17,877 bases of DNA. Source: Beroe ovata. Lineage: Eukaryota > Ctenophora > Nuda > Beroida > Beroidae. The notes below the pieces were generated by a model that was given only the letters and a program-made list of their open reading frames with translations, was not told the origin of the DNA and did no database searches. The stretch covers positions 9,215-27,091 of the forward strand of contig CAMPET010000454.1 in NCBI GenBank assembly GCA_946803715.1, read 5' to 3'. Positions 1 to 8,400 of this stretch are shown here, one piece after another. How positions within the stretch are numbered: the stretch's first letter is position 1; every line of letters begins with the position of its first letter. A program made the position numbers and the translations under genes.

Positions 1-40
<40 letters not shown>

Positions 41-81
41 CTCTCTCTCTCTCTTTCTCTTTCACACACTCACTCACACAT

Positions 82-112
<31 letters not shown>

Positions 113-115
113 CAA
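1..115. repeat. CA/CT microsatellite at window edge
   Basis: Almost pure (CA)n runs are interrupted by a (CT)n block at about 41-60 and by single-base variants (CAAA, CTCA, CATA). The tract is cut by the left edge of the window, so its true length is unknown. It is a simple-sequence repeat with no coding content. Confidence 0.95.
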
Positions 116-1084
116 AGATGTGTCTTGCATACATTTTATCAATTGAAGGGTCGTCTTTAAAACATTCATTCGTCCAAATGCAAAAACAATTAATGCAGAA
201 TGCATGATTCAAAATATTCAAAGGATCTTTTGACCGCATTTCTGTTAAGTCAATTTCTGCTATAATACTGCACAGACCATAGTTTTAAACCGATGAAAAT
301 CGATTTTTAAATCAAGCTATGTAAATAACATCTTTTATAAACCGATCTAAACCTTGCTATTTCCACGCTACTTTACACATCTTTACAGCTTTTCCCCGCT
401 GCATATGAAATTATTCTAGCAGTTGGAGTTTGCTAATCCAAATTGAGGATCAGGAATTCCGATCTTGTTAATTATAGAATGATCAAATATAATTTGATCA
501 AATTACAAGTAATTTAACCATAGAATTGGACATTTGGTTGCGATGCACAAGAACGTGGCAAATTATAATGCTTAGTGCATGGTTTACTATTTCGGGCGCG
601 TACTTCTAGCTTCTTAATAAGCGCAGGTACTTACATATTCCAAGATTAATTGTTCAATATTTCATGATTTAATGTTAGATGTAAATTTTAAATCACTGAA
701 CTTGATCTGACTATCCAAGTTCATACGGCGCGGATTACCATGCAGTCAGAGAAGATATGTTGTGATTCAGATGAGATACATACTGGAGCAGTGAGCACAT
801 CAAACTACATCCAACTGTACAATTATATCGACATGCAGTTCAAAATCACAATAGTGAAGCACCAGCTACCAGCATACAGGACTACTCTGATCTGTGATTA
901 TTTATCAATCTAAGGATAAAATATGCTTTTTACCTTCTGAAGGGAAATTTCGACTCAAAGGGCTATGATGGGTATCAAGCCTTGCTAGTTGTTGGTACAC
1001 CTACATATCACGATCATGTAGCACACTATNCAACTTAACCCCCCCCCACTCCCGCACTTAGATGATTTAATCCCCTGAACTCTA

Positions 1085-1122
1085 TATCATATATATATAG
1101 AGAGAGAGATGGGGAGGGAGGG
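1085..1122. repeat. AT/AG/GGGA low-complexity tract
   Basis: An (AT)n run passes directly into (AG)n and then a G-rich GGGGAGGGAGGG segment. It is compound simple sequence and probably non-functional. The nearby single N at 1030, beside a poly-C run, is likely a polymerase or assembly ambiguity. Confidence 0.75.
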
Positions 1123-1407
1123 CGTAACCAAGACTTTTGACTAGTCGGTCAGAGACCAAATAATCAAGTATTAAAACATTCACTCATAACCTAAGCTATA
1201 ATAGCGAGATTATCTCAGCTTCTTTGTTCAATGCACAATGAAGCGAAGCTGCTTTAGACACTCGACAAGGATCAAGTTTTAAGATATTATCCGATGAATG
1301 ACGATGTGAATAATCATCGACAATTCGCCAGTAATTGAGCCATGATCACAGATTATCACAGATTATTATTATTAGCCTAAATTTCTCCAGCCTATATTTA
1401 GAACTTA

Positions 1408-1438
1408 TTGCACACTGGTCACACTGTGCAGTGTGCAA
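1408..1438. repeat. Small perfect inverted repeat
   Basis: TTGCACACTG (1408-1417) is repeated as its exact reverse complement CAGTGTGCAA (1429-1438) around an 11-nt spacer. It could form a short hairpin. Nothing around it suggests a gene or an RNA. Confidence 0.6.
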
Positions 1439-1481
1439 GTTGTGCTGAAAAGACGTGTGCACACTACTCGCCCAGTCTATC

Positions 1482-1581
1482 AGACATAAGATGGATAATT
1501 AATGTTTAGTAAGATGCATAATAACTTTCGGTATTGAATCTGTAATATTCGCCGTCTTTACCTATCAACCATCTTATGTCT
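1482..1581. repeat. 13-bp inverted repeats flanking ~75 bp
   Basis: AGACATAAGATGG at 1482-1494 is matched exactly by its reverse complement at 1569-1581. A 100-bp segment bounded by short terminal inverted repeats is the size of a small MITE remnant. No target-site duplication is evident, so the assignment is weak. Confidence 0.4.
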
Positions 1582-2123
1582 ACCACATTACAAAATAAAT
1601 AACAATTTATAGAATAAATATGATTCTAAAATAAATATATCACATTGTATAATGACATGCACATTAACAGCTAGATTGCCTGCTTGTGTATGTAGCTGCC
1701 TACTAAAATACTGATACGCATGTGCTGTTATATGATGACGATGATAAGATAGCTCTATCGAGAAATAGATGCTGCTAATAGCATGCCAGAGAAATGTGAG
1801 TAGTTTTTGTAAGATTCGTCGTATGAATAGGTCTATTCATTCACCGCAACGACTCGAAATTGTGCTTAGAAATAATTACTTATGGACCGACTTGGATATC
1901 TTCTACATAGTATGGAAACGAGTCATAATTCCACTGGTGACCTGTAAAGACCAGGCACTAAAGACTCATAACACCTACATCTTGGCCAACCGCCAAATTA
2001 CTATCGTCTCATCTCCGACTTCTCAGATCGGAGAGGTTTTATAACACTTGTATGAGTAGCGTACACCGAGTAAAGGTGTATAATACCGTGCTACTGAGTG
2101 ATAATCACATCTACAGGGACCTG

Positions 2124-2137
2124 GTAACCATGGCAAC
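2124..2137. promoter_or_regulatory. RFX X-box-like palindrome
   Basis: The sequence reads GTAACCATGGCAAC. It fits the RFX X-box pattern of two half sites (GTnnCC and its complement) around an AT centre. CCAAT motifs follow at 2181-2185 and 2239-2243. The match to the consensus is seen directly; binding and function are inferred. It lies beyond the 3' side of the minus-strand gene and about 3.2 kb upstream of the ankyrin gene, so its target is unclear. Confidence 0.4.
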
Positions 2138-2996
2138 AGGGTTATGATGAGGTGTAATACTCATAGCCCCCTCACACATACCAATAGCAGCTGGGTAATT
2201 GTATAATCTATACACAGGGGGGGAGACTCATACATGTGCCAATACTAGACGGGGAAGTGGGTGTCCTATGTCAGTTAGTGACTAGTGATAGTCTCTCAAG
2301 ACACCTACCGGGCAATGTGCATCCTCAACCTGATGAGCCGTGAATCGTTCCCATGATTTCCACTGTAATTATTGAGGAGTGAGACTATGCGAGAATACGT
2401 CACTGGTTGTCACAGAGTTATGGCATAATTAGCGGGAAATGTTATGGTAAAGGAGTTTCAGTGTGCATGTCTGAGTGCTGCCGCATGCCCTGCCTTTGAT
2501 AAGGCATAATAGTCAGGACACACACTGCAAGTCTTTCGTGTTGAGTGTGGTAGTGAGTCTTGTTTGAGAAATTTGTGGGAAGAATACATACCTAAGAAAT
2601 CACTACAGAGCAAATCTGTTATTCGAATACCCACCTTCTCCAAACCACTCAATTTACAATAGTCAATAGGTATCGTAGTTTTTCCCCAAATTTCTTTTCG
2701 GTTCAGGTCCCTCCCGTATAATAGTATTATGCTGTGATCTTACACTATACGAAGGATCAACCATGTTATAGTGGAATAAGACCAGACATTGATGCTTGAT
2801 GAAATTATCCAAATGCACTTGTGTACACTTGTCCTATGCAAAGTTGTACCTAATCAAAAAAGTGATTTGCTGAATAGGTTATTGTTCAGTGCTCTAGGAA
2901 GGGACACAAAATTAATGATCCTCGATTTCTCACTATGGATTTCTTTCCCAAGATAATTCAAATTAAGGAGCACACTATTGAATGTCTATATAAGGC

Positions 2997-3166
2997 TCAT
3001 CCAACTGACCTATTCCTGATGCATTCAGCCAAGTCACTTTGCATTCCCTGGAGCAATGCTTGCAGGTCTCCAACTGGATCAATATTGCCAGTAAAGAGTG
3101 GTACACAGTCTTCAATCTGGGCTTCAAGTTCTGCAACAGCAGCTTCAAGATCCAGGGGCATAATAT
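2997..3166 (-). CDS. Candidate last minus-strand exon
   Basis: It begins after GTGTCTCCAG and reads IMPLDLEAAVAELEAQIEDC and onward to a TGA at 2999-2997. Composition is Leu/Glu/Gln-rich and helical, unlike the surrounding shadow frames. The upstream in-frame TGA and TAA codons just before 3200 show the frame must be entered by splicing rather than continuing from upstream. A GTCAGT at 3009-3004 is an alternative donor that would remove the stop. Confidence 0.4.
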
Positions 3167-3544
3167 CTGGAGACACTTTGAACTGATTATTAATAGTCAT
3201 ATGTCATTATTTTCAAAGTTTAATGAATTTGTTATGACATACCCATATGCTCTGTTTGCGTCTCCATACCAGTCATCATTGCCTGAAAACAAATAATAGT
3301 ACTTAGTCAAATAATGGTCCTACATTCTATATCTAATCAATGGCACTTTTGTTACCTTTTCTTGGTAAGATCTTGGTCGTGCAAGGTACTTGGCCACTCT
3401 TAACTGATCAACAGCAATAAGGGCTCTAGCATGCTCAGTGAGCAAGTCATTATAATTCTTTTGAAGAGTGATGAATGCCTCGTCATTTGAATTTTGCTCA
3501 TTCTTCAGAAATGCCCCACCTCTACCAGGGCTCAATTCATTCAT
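2997..3544 (-). CDS. Putative small or partial minus-strand gene, weakly AKNA-like
   Basis: Three minus-strand exons, 3544-3356, 3282-3243 and 3166-2997, join in a single frame of 399 nt (132 residues and a TGA). They use an acceptor TTATTCAG before 3544, donors GTAACA and GTATGT, and acceptors TTTTCAG and TCTCCAG. The first exon opens on ATG, which may be the start codon or only an internal Met. The product is hydrophilic and probably helical. The segment LQKNYNDLLTEHARALIAVD, followed by QLR, resembles the AKNA domain of a centrosomal microtubule-organising protein, and the last exon (AAVAELEAQIEDC) also looks helical. Known AKNA proteins are far longer, so this would be a partial gene, a short paralogue or a decayed copy. 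A possible donor GTCAGT at 3009-3004 could replace the stop and lead to further exons that I could not find. Existence of coding exons here is moderately supported; the family name is tentative. Confidence 0.42.
3243..3282 (-). CDS. Candidate 40-nt minus-strand exon
   Basis: It follows TTGTTTTCAG and ends at a consensus GTATGT donor. It reads AMMTGMETQTEHM in the frame carried over from the upstream exon. Its 40-nt length leaves phase 1, which matches the acceptor TCTCCAG before 3166. The short size and lack of recognisable homology keep confidence low. Confidence 0.35.
3356..3544 (-). CDS. Minus-strand exon with AKNA-domain-like helix
   Basis: This 189-nt exon (63 codons) is the best-supported piece of the minus-strand gene. 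A polypyrimidine stretch and TTATTCAG precede it, and AAAAG|GTAACA follows. Only the frame beginning ATGAATGAA is open; the other two entry phases stop within eight bases. The motif YNDLLxxHAxAxxxVDQLR is the part that recalls AKNA family proteins. Confidence 0.5.
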
Positions 3545-3827
3545 CTGAATAACAATGAAAAGTAAATTGAAGTGTACATTGAGTAACAGACATGTTTAGA
3601 AAGTGAAAGCTTATGATGAGATACAAAGCTTTGAAATCAAACTATATTTTGTTTCAGCCGATTTTCTTTGGAAATGATGATTATAATTTGGAATGAATAT
3701 TTCAAAAAGTAAACCTTAAACTAGTTTAGGTGTGCGGAACTGAGTTGTAAATATCTATAAATCTGTAATGAACCAAAACTAATTAGATAAATTGTAATGA
3801 TGTGTGAAAGAGGGATTTCTTTGTAAC

Positions 3828-4117
3828 TTTGATGATAAATAGGACAAGTACAAAGTAGTGTTGTAATGACCATTTTACTGTAGCAATAAAACGAAGCACT
3901 GATCAACACTTGATCAATGCTTTGTTGGTTGATGATAGACTTTTTCATTTTAGATTTTTCCACGCGCAGCACAAACTTATTCTCAGACACAAACTTACTC
4001 TCTGACTCATCAGCCTCTGGCATCGCCTGACAATTCAACGCTTTGTTGGTCAGTGCTTCGTTTTATTGCTACAGTAAAATGTTCGTTACAACACTACTTG
4101 TCCTATTCATCATCAAA
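3828..4117. mobile_element. Fold-back (MITE-like) element A
   Basis: The left arm at 3828-3907 (80 nt) and the right arm at 4045-4117 (73 nt) are inverted copies. They share GTTACAACACTA/TAGTGTTGTAA, CATTTTACTGTAGCAATAAA and ACGAAGCACTG blocks. They differ by a 7-nt indel (ACAAAGT, present only in the left arm) and a few substitutions. The 137-nt middle (3908-4044) is not part of the palindrome but holds another partial copy of CTTTGTTGGT. There is no transposase, so this would be a non-autonomous element or an inverted duplication. Target-site duplications were not identified. Confidence 0.7.
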
Positions 4118-4221
4118 AATAAATTGTGAATAAGCCAAAGGATCAATTTTACAACAATTATAGAATAGAATAGTATAGCATTCATGTAAAATTGATCCTT
4201 TCGCTTATTCACAATTCATTT
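4117..4221. mobile_element. Fold-back (MITE-like) element B
   Basis: The left arm at 4117-4152 and the right arm at 4186-4221 are 36-nt inverted copies with 34 matches by eye, around a 33-nt loop. The core is AATTGTGAATAAGC followed by AAAGGATCAATTTTAC. It begins exactly where the right arm of element A ends, so the two palindromes abut. The size and structure fit a small MITE or a hairpin-forming duplication. No coding content is present. Confidence 0.7.
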
Positions 4222-4430
4222 TTATATATCACAAAAATATTCACACCAATTCGAATGAAAAAATACAATATACAACATTACTTTTATTGGAACTCATATC
4301 TATTTGGAAAATAATACTTATGTACCGTTATAATCCAATTGTCATTTTTCATTTTTACAAATAACGATGCACTTACGTCTTACAGCGTAATGATCAGTAA
4401 TTNCAACTCCATTACAACGAGTAGATGTGA

Positions 4431-4778
4431 GCACAACGCGTGTGGCACACAAAGCTTTTTTGTGCGTTCGCGTTCGTCGCGTTTTGAGTAATAACTGAAA
4501 AGTGTATTATGAATTATTGATTATGTACATCATGCGTGCGCGTGTGCACACGTTGCGCGGCGCGCCCCTGTTCTACTCAGTGAACTGAAAAGTCGAAGAA
4601 ATGACGGAAACGCGCAGCGCGCGGAGTATTTGGGTGACGCAGCGCGGGAATAATCATTTGTACACTGCATTGCATTTCGTTGCCGGATGTTATCTGTCCA
4701 CTGTTTCTTGCGCGCGCGCCTTCATCGCCTTCGATGAAGGCGCGCCCGCGCGAGAAACAGGTCAGGTAACATCTGACA
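4431..4778. promoter_or_regulatory. CpG-rich block, candidate promoter region
   Basis: CG dinucleotides are dense here (GCGTTCGCGTTCGTCGCG, CGCGCGGCGCGCC, ACGCGCAGCGCGCGG), whereas flanking DNA is CpG-poor and AT-rich. It sits between the minus-strand exons and the ankyrin gene, 0.5-0.9 kb upstream of the latter's first coding exon, so it may contain the start site for one or both genes. No TATA box or initiator stands out. The frame 4601-4873 is probably spurious: it starts in the CpG-rich DNA and runs through the palindrome. Confidence 0.4.
4681..4778. repeat. Near-perfect 98-bp palindrome
   Basis: Two 47-nt arms (4681-4727 and 4732-4778) flank a 4-nt loop, CCTT. The inner 14 bp (GCGCGCCTTCATCG) match perfectly. 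Outside this, CTGTTTCT and GATGTTA are also conserved, with about five mismatches and two compensating 2-nt indels. The palindrome contains an AG|GTAAC donor-like site at 4766. It could extrude as a cruciform, be a tiny fold-back element, or give a hairpin transcript. Confidence 0.8.
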
Positions 4779-5308
4779 AAGTGCTCCTATCTGAAGATAA
4801 TTTGCGGTGTTCGCGATTAAATTCTCGACAGGGGCTATCATCGACAGCAAAACAGGGCCTATCACCAATTTAATGATAACCATGATATTTTGATTTTTGC
4901 CATGTTATGATCCAGGAAGAGTTCAATATTTTGGGAAGAAATGTTGTTTATGTCACAAAATCAAAGACAGTACGTTTAGTATCAAATATGAGTTTTCATA
5001 GTTATACATGTATCAACTTTGAAATTTGTGAACTGGTTATCAAATTGATTTCCAGTATTTTGTTTTGTAGTATACTGATGCACCTCTTTAGAGAGGACTC
5101 ACTTAACCGGGTTCTATACTCTTCTTAAAATGATTTCACTGTGGTTTAAATTTAAGGTACTCTTCAAATTTAAGATTGTACATACTTGACACCAGTTTCA
5201 TTGATTTATCTTGTTGATACTTGATTCCAACTCATTTAATAGCAGAGATTATTGAGATTTGAAAGTGACTCTTATATCCTTTAGACTATCAAGATGATAT
5301 GAGAAGGT
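4779..5308 (+). other. Upstream region with likely 5' UTR splice acceptor
   Basis: There is no coding exon here; the frame 4907-5128 has no protein-like character. The pyrimidine-rich CTCTTATATCCTTTAG ends at 5284 and looks like a 3' splice site. The first coding exon therefore probably begins near 5285, with a non-coding leader exon upstream, perhaps in the CpG-rich block. In-frame TGA at 5300-5302 blocks any N-terminal extension from the chosen ATG. Confidence 0.5.
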
Positions 5309-5468
5309 ATGAAGAAGCTTTTCAAGAGAAATGCTGCCAAGAAGAACAAAACAACCCTTGATGGTTCATTTGCCAATTTGAGTGTTGAAAGTTCTCCTGG
5401 AAGGCCAATATCACAGCTCAGTAACTATTCTGCTGAATCAAATTACAGCCTCTCCAACCTTTCTATTG
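5309..5468 (+). CDS. ANKRD26: Coding exon 1 (N-terminus)
   Basis: It encodes residues 1-53 and one base of codon 54. The ATG at 5309 has G at -3 and an in-frame TGA just upstream. The exon ends TCTATTG|GTGAGA, a consensus donor. The product is basic, then Ser/Asn-rich (SNYSAESNYSLSNLS), so it is probably a disordered leader before the ankyrin repeats. If the following 125-nt intron were retained, translation would stop at 5626. Confidence 0.85.
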
Positions 5469-8400
5469 GTGAGATATTGATATTATTAAGACTTCACAGC
5501 TTAACTGAGTTATTCAAATCAATACCAAAGGTTTCTTGCAGTTTTTCATTAAGGGAGTGTATATATGATAATATAACATGCTTTTCCCTTCAGATTCCCT
5601 GGGACCTGGACGAGGTTATGTGCTAGCCAAGAAGCAGAAGCTCCCAGCATCCTGCAAGGCTGCTTGGAAAGGAGATATCAAGAAGCTCAAAAAATCACTT
5701 AAAAAGGGAGATGCAAATGAACAAGATAAAGATCTGAGGACTCCGTTGCATTATGCTTCAGCACAAGGCCATAATGAGATTATTTCTTACATAATATCTA
5801 ATTGCTCAACAAATCCTAATATCAAGGATAATGAGGGGAAGTCTCCTGTTATGAAGAGTTGCGAATGCAACCAGCTTGCTTCACTTAAATTGTTGACAGA
5901 TGCCACCACTTACACTGAACCTATTGATTTGAATTTATCAGATGAGGTCGGAAACAGCCCCCTTATGTATGCTGTATTCAATGAAAATGTTGATATGGCA
6001 TCATTCCTTACAAATACAGGGATTAATGTCAATCAATGCTCCAAGGATGGTGAAACTCCACTAATTCTTGCAATAAAGAAGAACAATCTTGACATTGTTG
6101 AATTGCTTGGCTCTGAGGGGGCAGACATCAATGCAAGTGATAATGAGGGTAGAACACCTTTGATGTCAGCAGTAAAGGCTAATGCTGTCAGTATTGTTAA
6201 ATATCTCCTGAGCTTGTTTCCTGAAACAGCTACTAAAGACCAACATGGCTGGAGTGCACTCGATTTTGCCCAAGTCTGTGCTGACAACACTTGTTTGAGA
6301 CTATTGGAAGATCATGATAAAAAGTGCGACAACCCTGAGTATAATCCAGAGCATGATAATATTACCACTATCAACAGTCAAGATGAAGCTGTGAATCACA
6401 AAAACTCCTCAAATGATTGGACTGCACCTCCGGAGGGGGATCTAAGTGATGATGAAAATAGTTTCCTTTCGTCACCAATTGAGCTGAATGGTGCAATATC
6501 ACCTGAAGTCCCTATCAATGAATCAGTAGACGACATTGAAGTTGAGTTCGACCCTGTATTGATTTCTGACAAGTCTATCTCGGAGGTAGATCTTTCATAT
6601 TCTGCTGATAAATGTATTGAACCTGAGATGAAGCCAGGTTCAGCAGTAAATAGACTCTTGGAGGCTATGAGCAAAGATGAAGATTTGAGTGAAGGCCAAG
6701 TTGAGTTGCCCACTCGTGTTTCTTCCACACCAAGTCCAAAAAGTTTCAGTACTGATTTCAATTCTCTTGGTCAAGTATCCAATATCAAGGATGATGACTC
6801 CTCCTTGAATTTGAGTTCAGAAGATATTGGTTACATACCAACAGTACCTCTATCTGATGATGTGAAAAAAGATGAGTTTGGGATCAATGAGGACCTTGGA
6901 ATTGGAATCGAACTTTTGCATGATGTTTCAAGTACATCAGGAAGTTCAGATAAGAACAGCGAAAAGTCAGAACCAGGCGACCTTTCTCTCCCTGGGAATG
7001 CTAATAAGCCTAAACAGCTACCACCAACACCCCGGAAGAGTAGTTCTGAAGGAAGCACCCCGAAAGCATCACCAAGAGATGTTGGATATCGCATGGATGA
7101 TGATGAAAGTACCCTCAGTTCGATCACTGAGAAAACAGAGCCTGTCCTAAGTCCTGAGGTGGGCGAAGTTGCAAGCCCAGAGTTCATCTCGCCTCTACCT
7201 GAGAATACCTTATCAGATAGCATATCAATAAACTCTGATATAGAAATTTCTGGTTACATTTCAGACAGTATGGCCAGAAGTGCAGAGAGTGGTAGAAAAT
7301 CAGTGAGTCCCAAAGGTGATACACCAAGTGACTTTAGAATGACCCCTCAGAATAATGGTCAAAGGATCGATGAGTCATCAGAAAGCACAAGAGAAGTTCC
7401 AACAGCAGGCGTTGCATCCCCAAATAGAAGTGCAACTAAGTCATCTCGAAGCAATCAATCAAGTATTGCTGATGGAGTGAAAGGTGCTAAGCTAACTCCG
7501 TCCAGTTCTCTCAATAAATCTGAACCAAAAGTCCATTTCGGTAATATGCTGGGTGATGATGGAGATTCCGATGATACATCAAATGAGGAATTAGAAGTTT
7601 TCAATGAGAAGCCAGTGCAAAAAACACATAGCTCTAAAGCTGACATCAATGATTTGAGTATTGTTTCCCATTCAAAAAGTTCCCTGACCGATAGAAACAT
7701 TCTTGACTCTGCTAGGTCCAGTCCTAACAAGCTGAAGGACCAACGTTCTTTGAAAGAGGAGTGTATCACGGAGGATACCTTATCTGGCACTGACTATGAT
7801 GATGAAGCAGAGAGGCTGCTTGCTGAATCTAATGACCTGTTATTAGGATTCAAACCACCACTACAGAAAAATGGCAGTATGAAAATTGATGTCCATGATG
7901 AGGTCAGAGTGCCAGCTGCCTTAGCACCTGACGTCTCCACAGGTAATCTAGATAACAGCTTTGAGAGCAAATTGATCAGTCAAAAGAATGATTCAGTTCC
8001 ATCCACTCATAATGATTCTGGAGCTATGAAAGATGATTCAAGTTCAGATGAAAGTGAAACAGGGAGGGTTGCCAGAAAATATCTGGATGCTAAGAAATCA
8101 CGAAACAGTTCTATTGACAGTCCTGGACCAAAGCCTGTTTCATCAACAAATTCAAACTACTGCTCTTCAATTAGCCCATTGGAAGGCGACTTTATTGATC
8201 AGACTTCTGTCCCAACTTCGAAACAAGCAACGCCTAGAGTTTCCATGGGAAATGCCCCAATATCATTCACGGAACCAGATAGAACAAGTACTCCAATAAA
8301 ATCCAAAGCAGGCGAAGCATTTGACGCATCAACAAGTTCTCAAGACCAAGCTCCTTCTACGACAGATCCATTGCTATCTGCTAAATATGAAGATATTGAG

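Larger units (their letters stand above)
116..2996. other. Non-coding stretch, no supported gene
   Basis: This is AT-rich sequence with no convincing exon on either strand. The open frames at 1769-2044 (plus) and 2458-2652 (minus) are short, have unremarkable composition and lack phase-compatible splice sites. What can be seen is a perfect 9-bp inverted repeat around TGATCAAAT at 480-500, a poly-C run after the ambiguous base at 1030, an AT/AG/GGGA low-complexity tract at 1085-1122, two small inverted repeats (1408-1438 and 1482-1581) and one X-box-like palindrome at 2124-2137 with CCAAT motifs at 2181-2185 and 2239-2243. Confidence 0.6.
3545..4430. other. Non-coding stretch dominated by fold-back repeats
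   Basis: It separates the minus-strand exons from the CpG-rich block and contains two adjacent fold-back elements (3828-4117 and 4117-4221). A minus-strand frame covers 3721-4038, but much of it is translation of the inverted-repeat arm, so it is not called as a gene. A single N lies at 4403. Any 5' UTR or upstream coding exon of the minus-strand gene would have to lie here or in the CpG block; none is clear. Confidence 0.6.

Noticed and set aside
1769-2044. 91-codon plus-strand frame
   Set aside because: It has no start context, splice support or motif, and its composition is like the surrounding non-coding DNA.
2458-2652. Minus-strand frame ending TCSVCPDYYALSKAGHAAAL and onward, with Cys/His spacing like a zinc-binding exon, considered as a downstream exon of the minus-strand gene
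   Set aside because: No acceptor gives the phase needed from the possible GTCAGT donor at 3009-3004, and a GTATGT lies inside the frame. It lacks any recognisable family and may be chance.
3721-4038. 105-codon minus-strand frame considered as a gene
   Set aside because: Much of it is translation of a fold-back arm, and the end is low-complexity hydrophobic sequence. Only the loop portion looks protein-like, and it is listed as a finding instead.
4601-4873. 90-codon plus-strand frame in the CpG-rich block, considered as an upstream coding exon
   Set aside because: It runs across the palindrome and its reading follows the base composition. No donor in it gives a frame that joins the first ankyrin-gene exon without meeting the TGA at 5300-5302.
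4907-5128. 73-codon plus-strand frame upstream of the ankyrin gene
   Set aside because: It is AT-rich, has no homology or splice context, and is not in frame with the gene.
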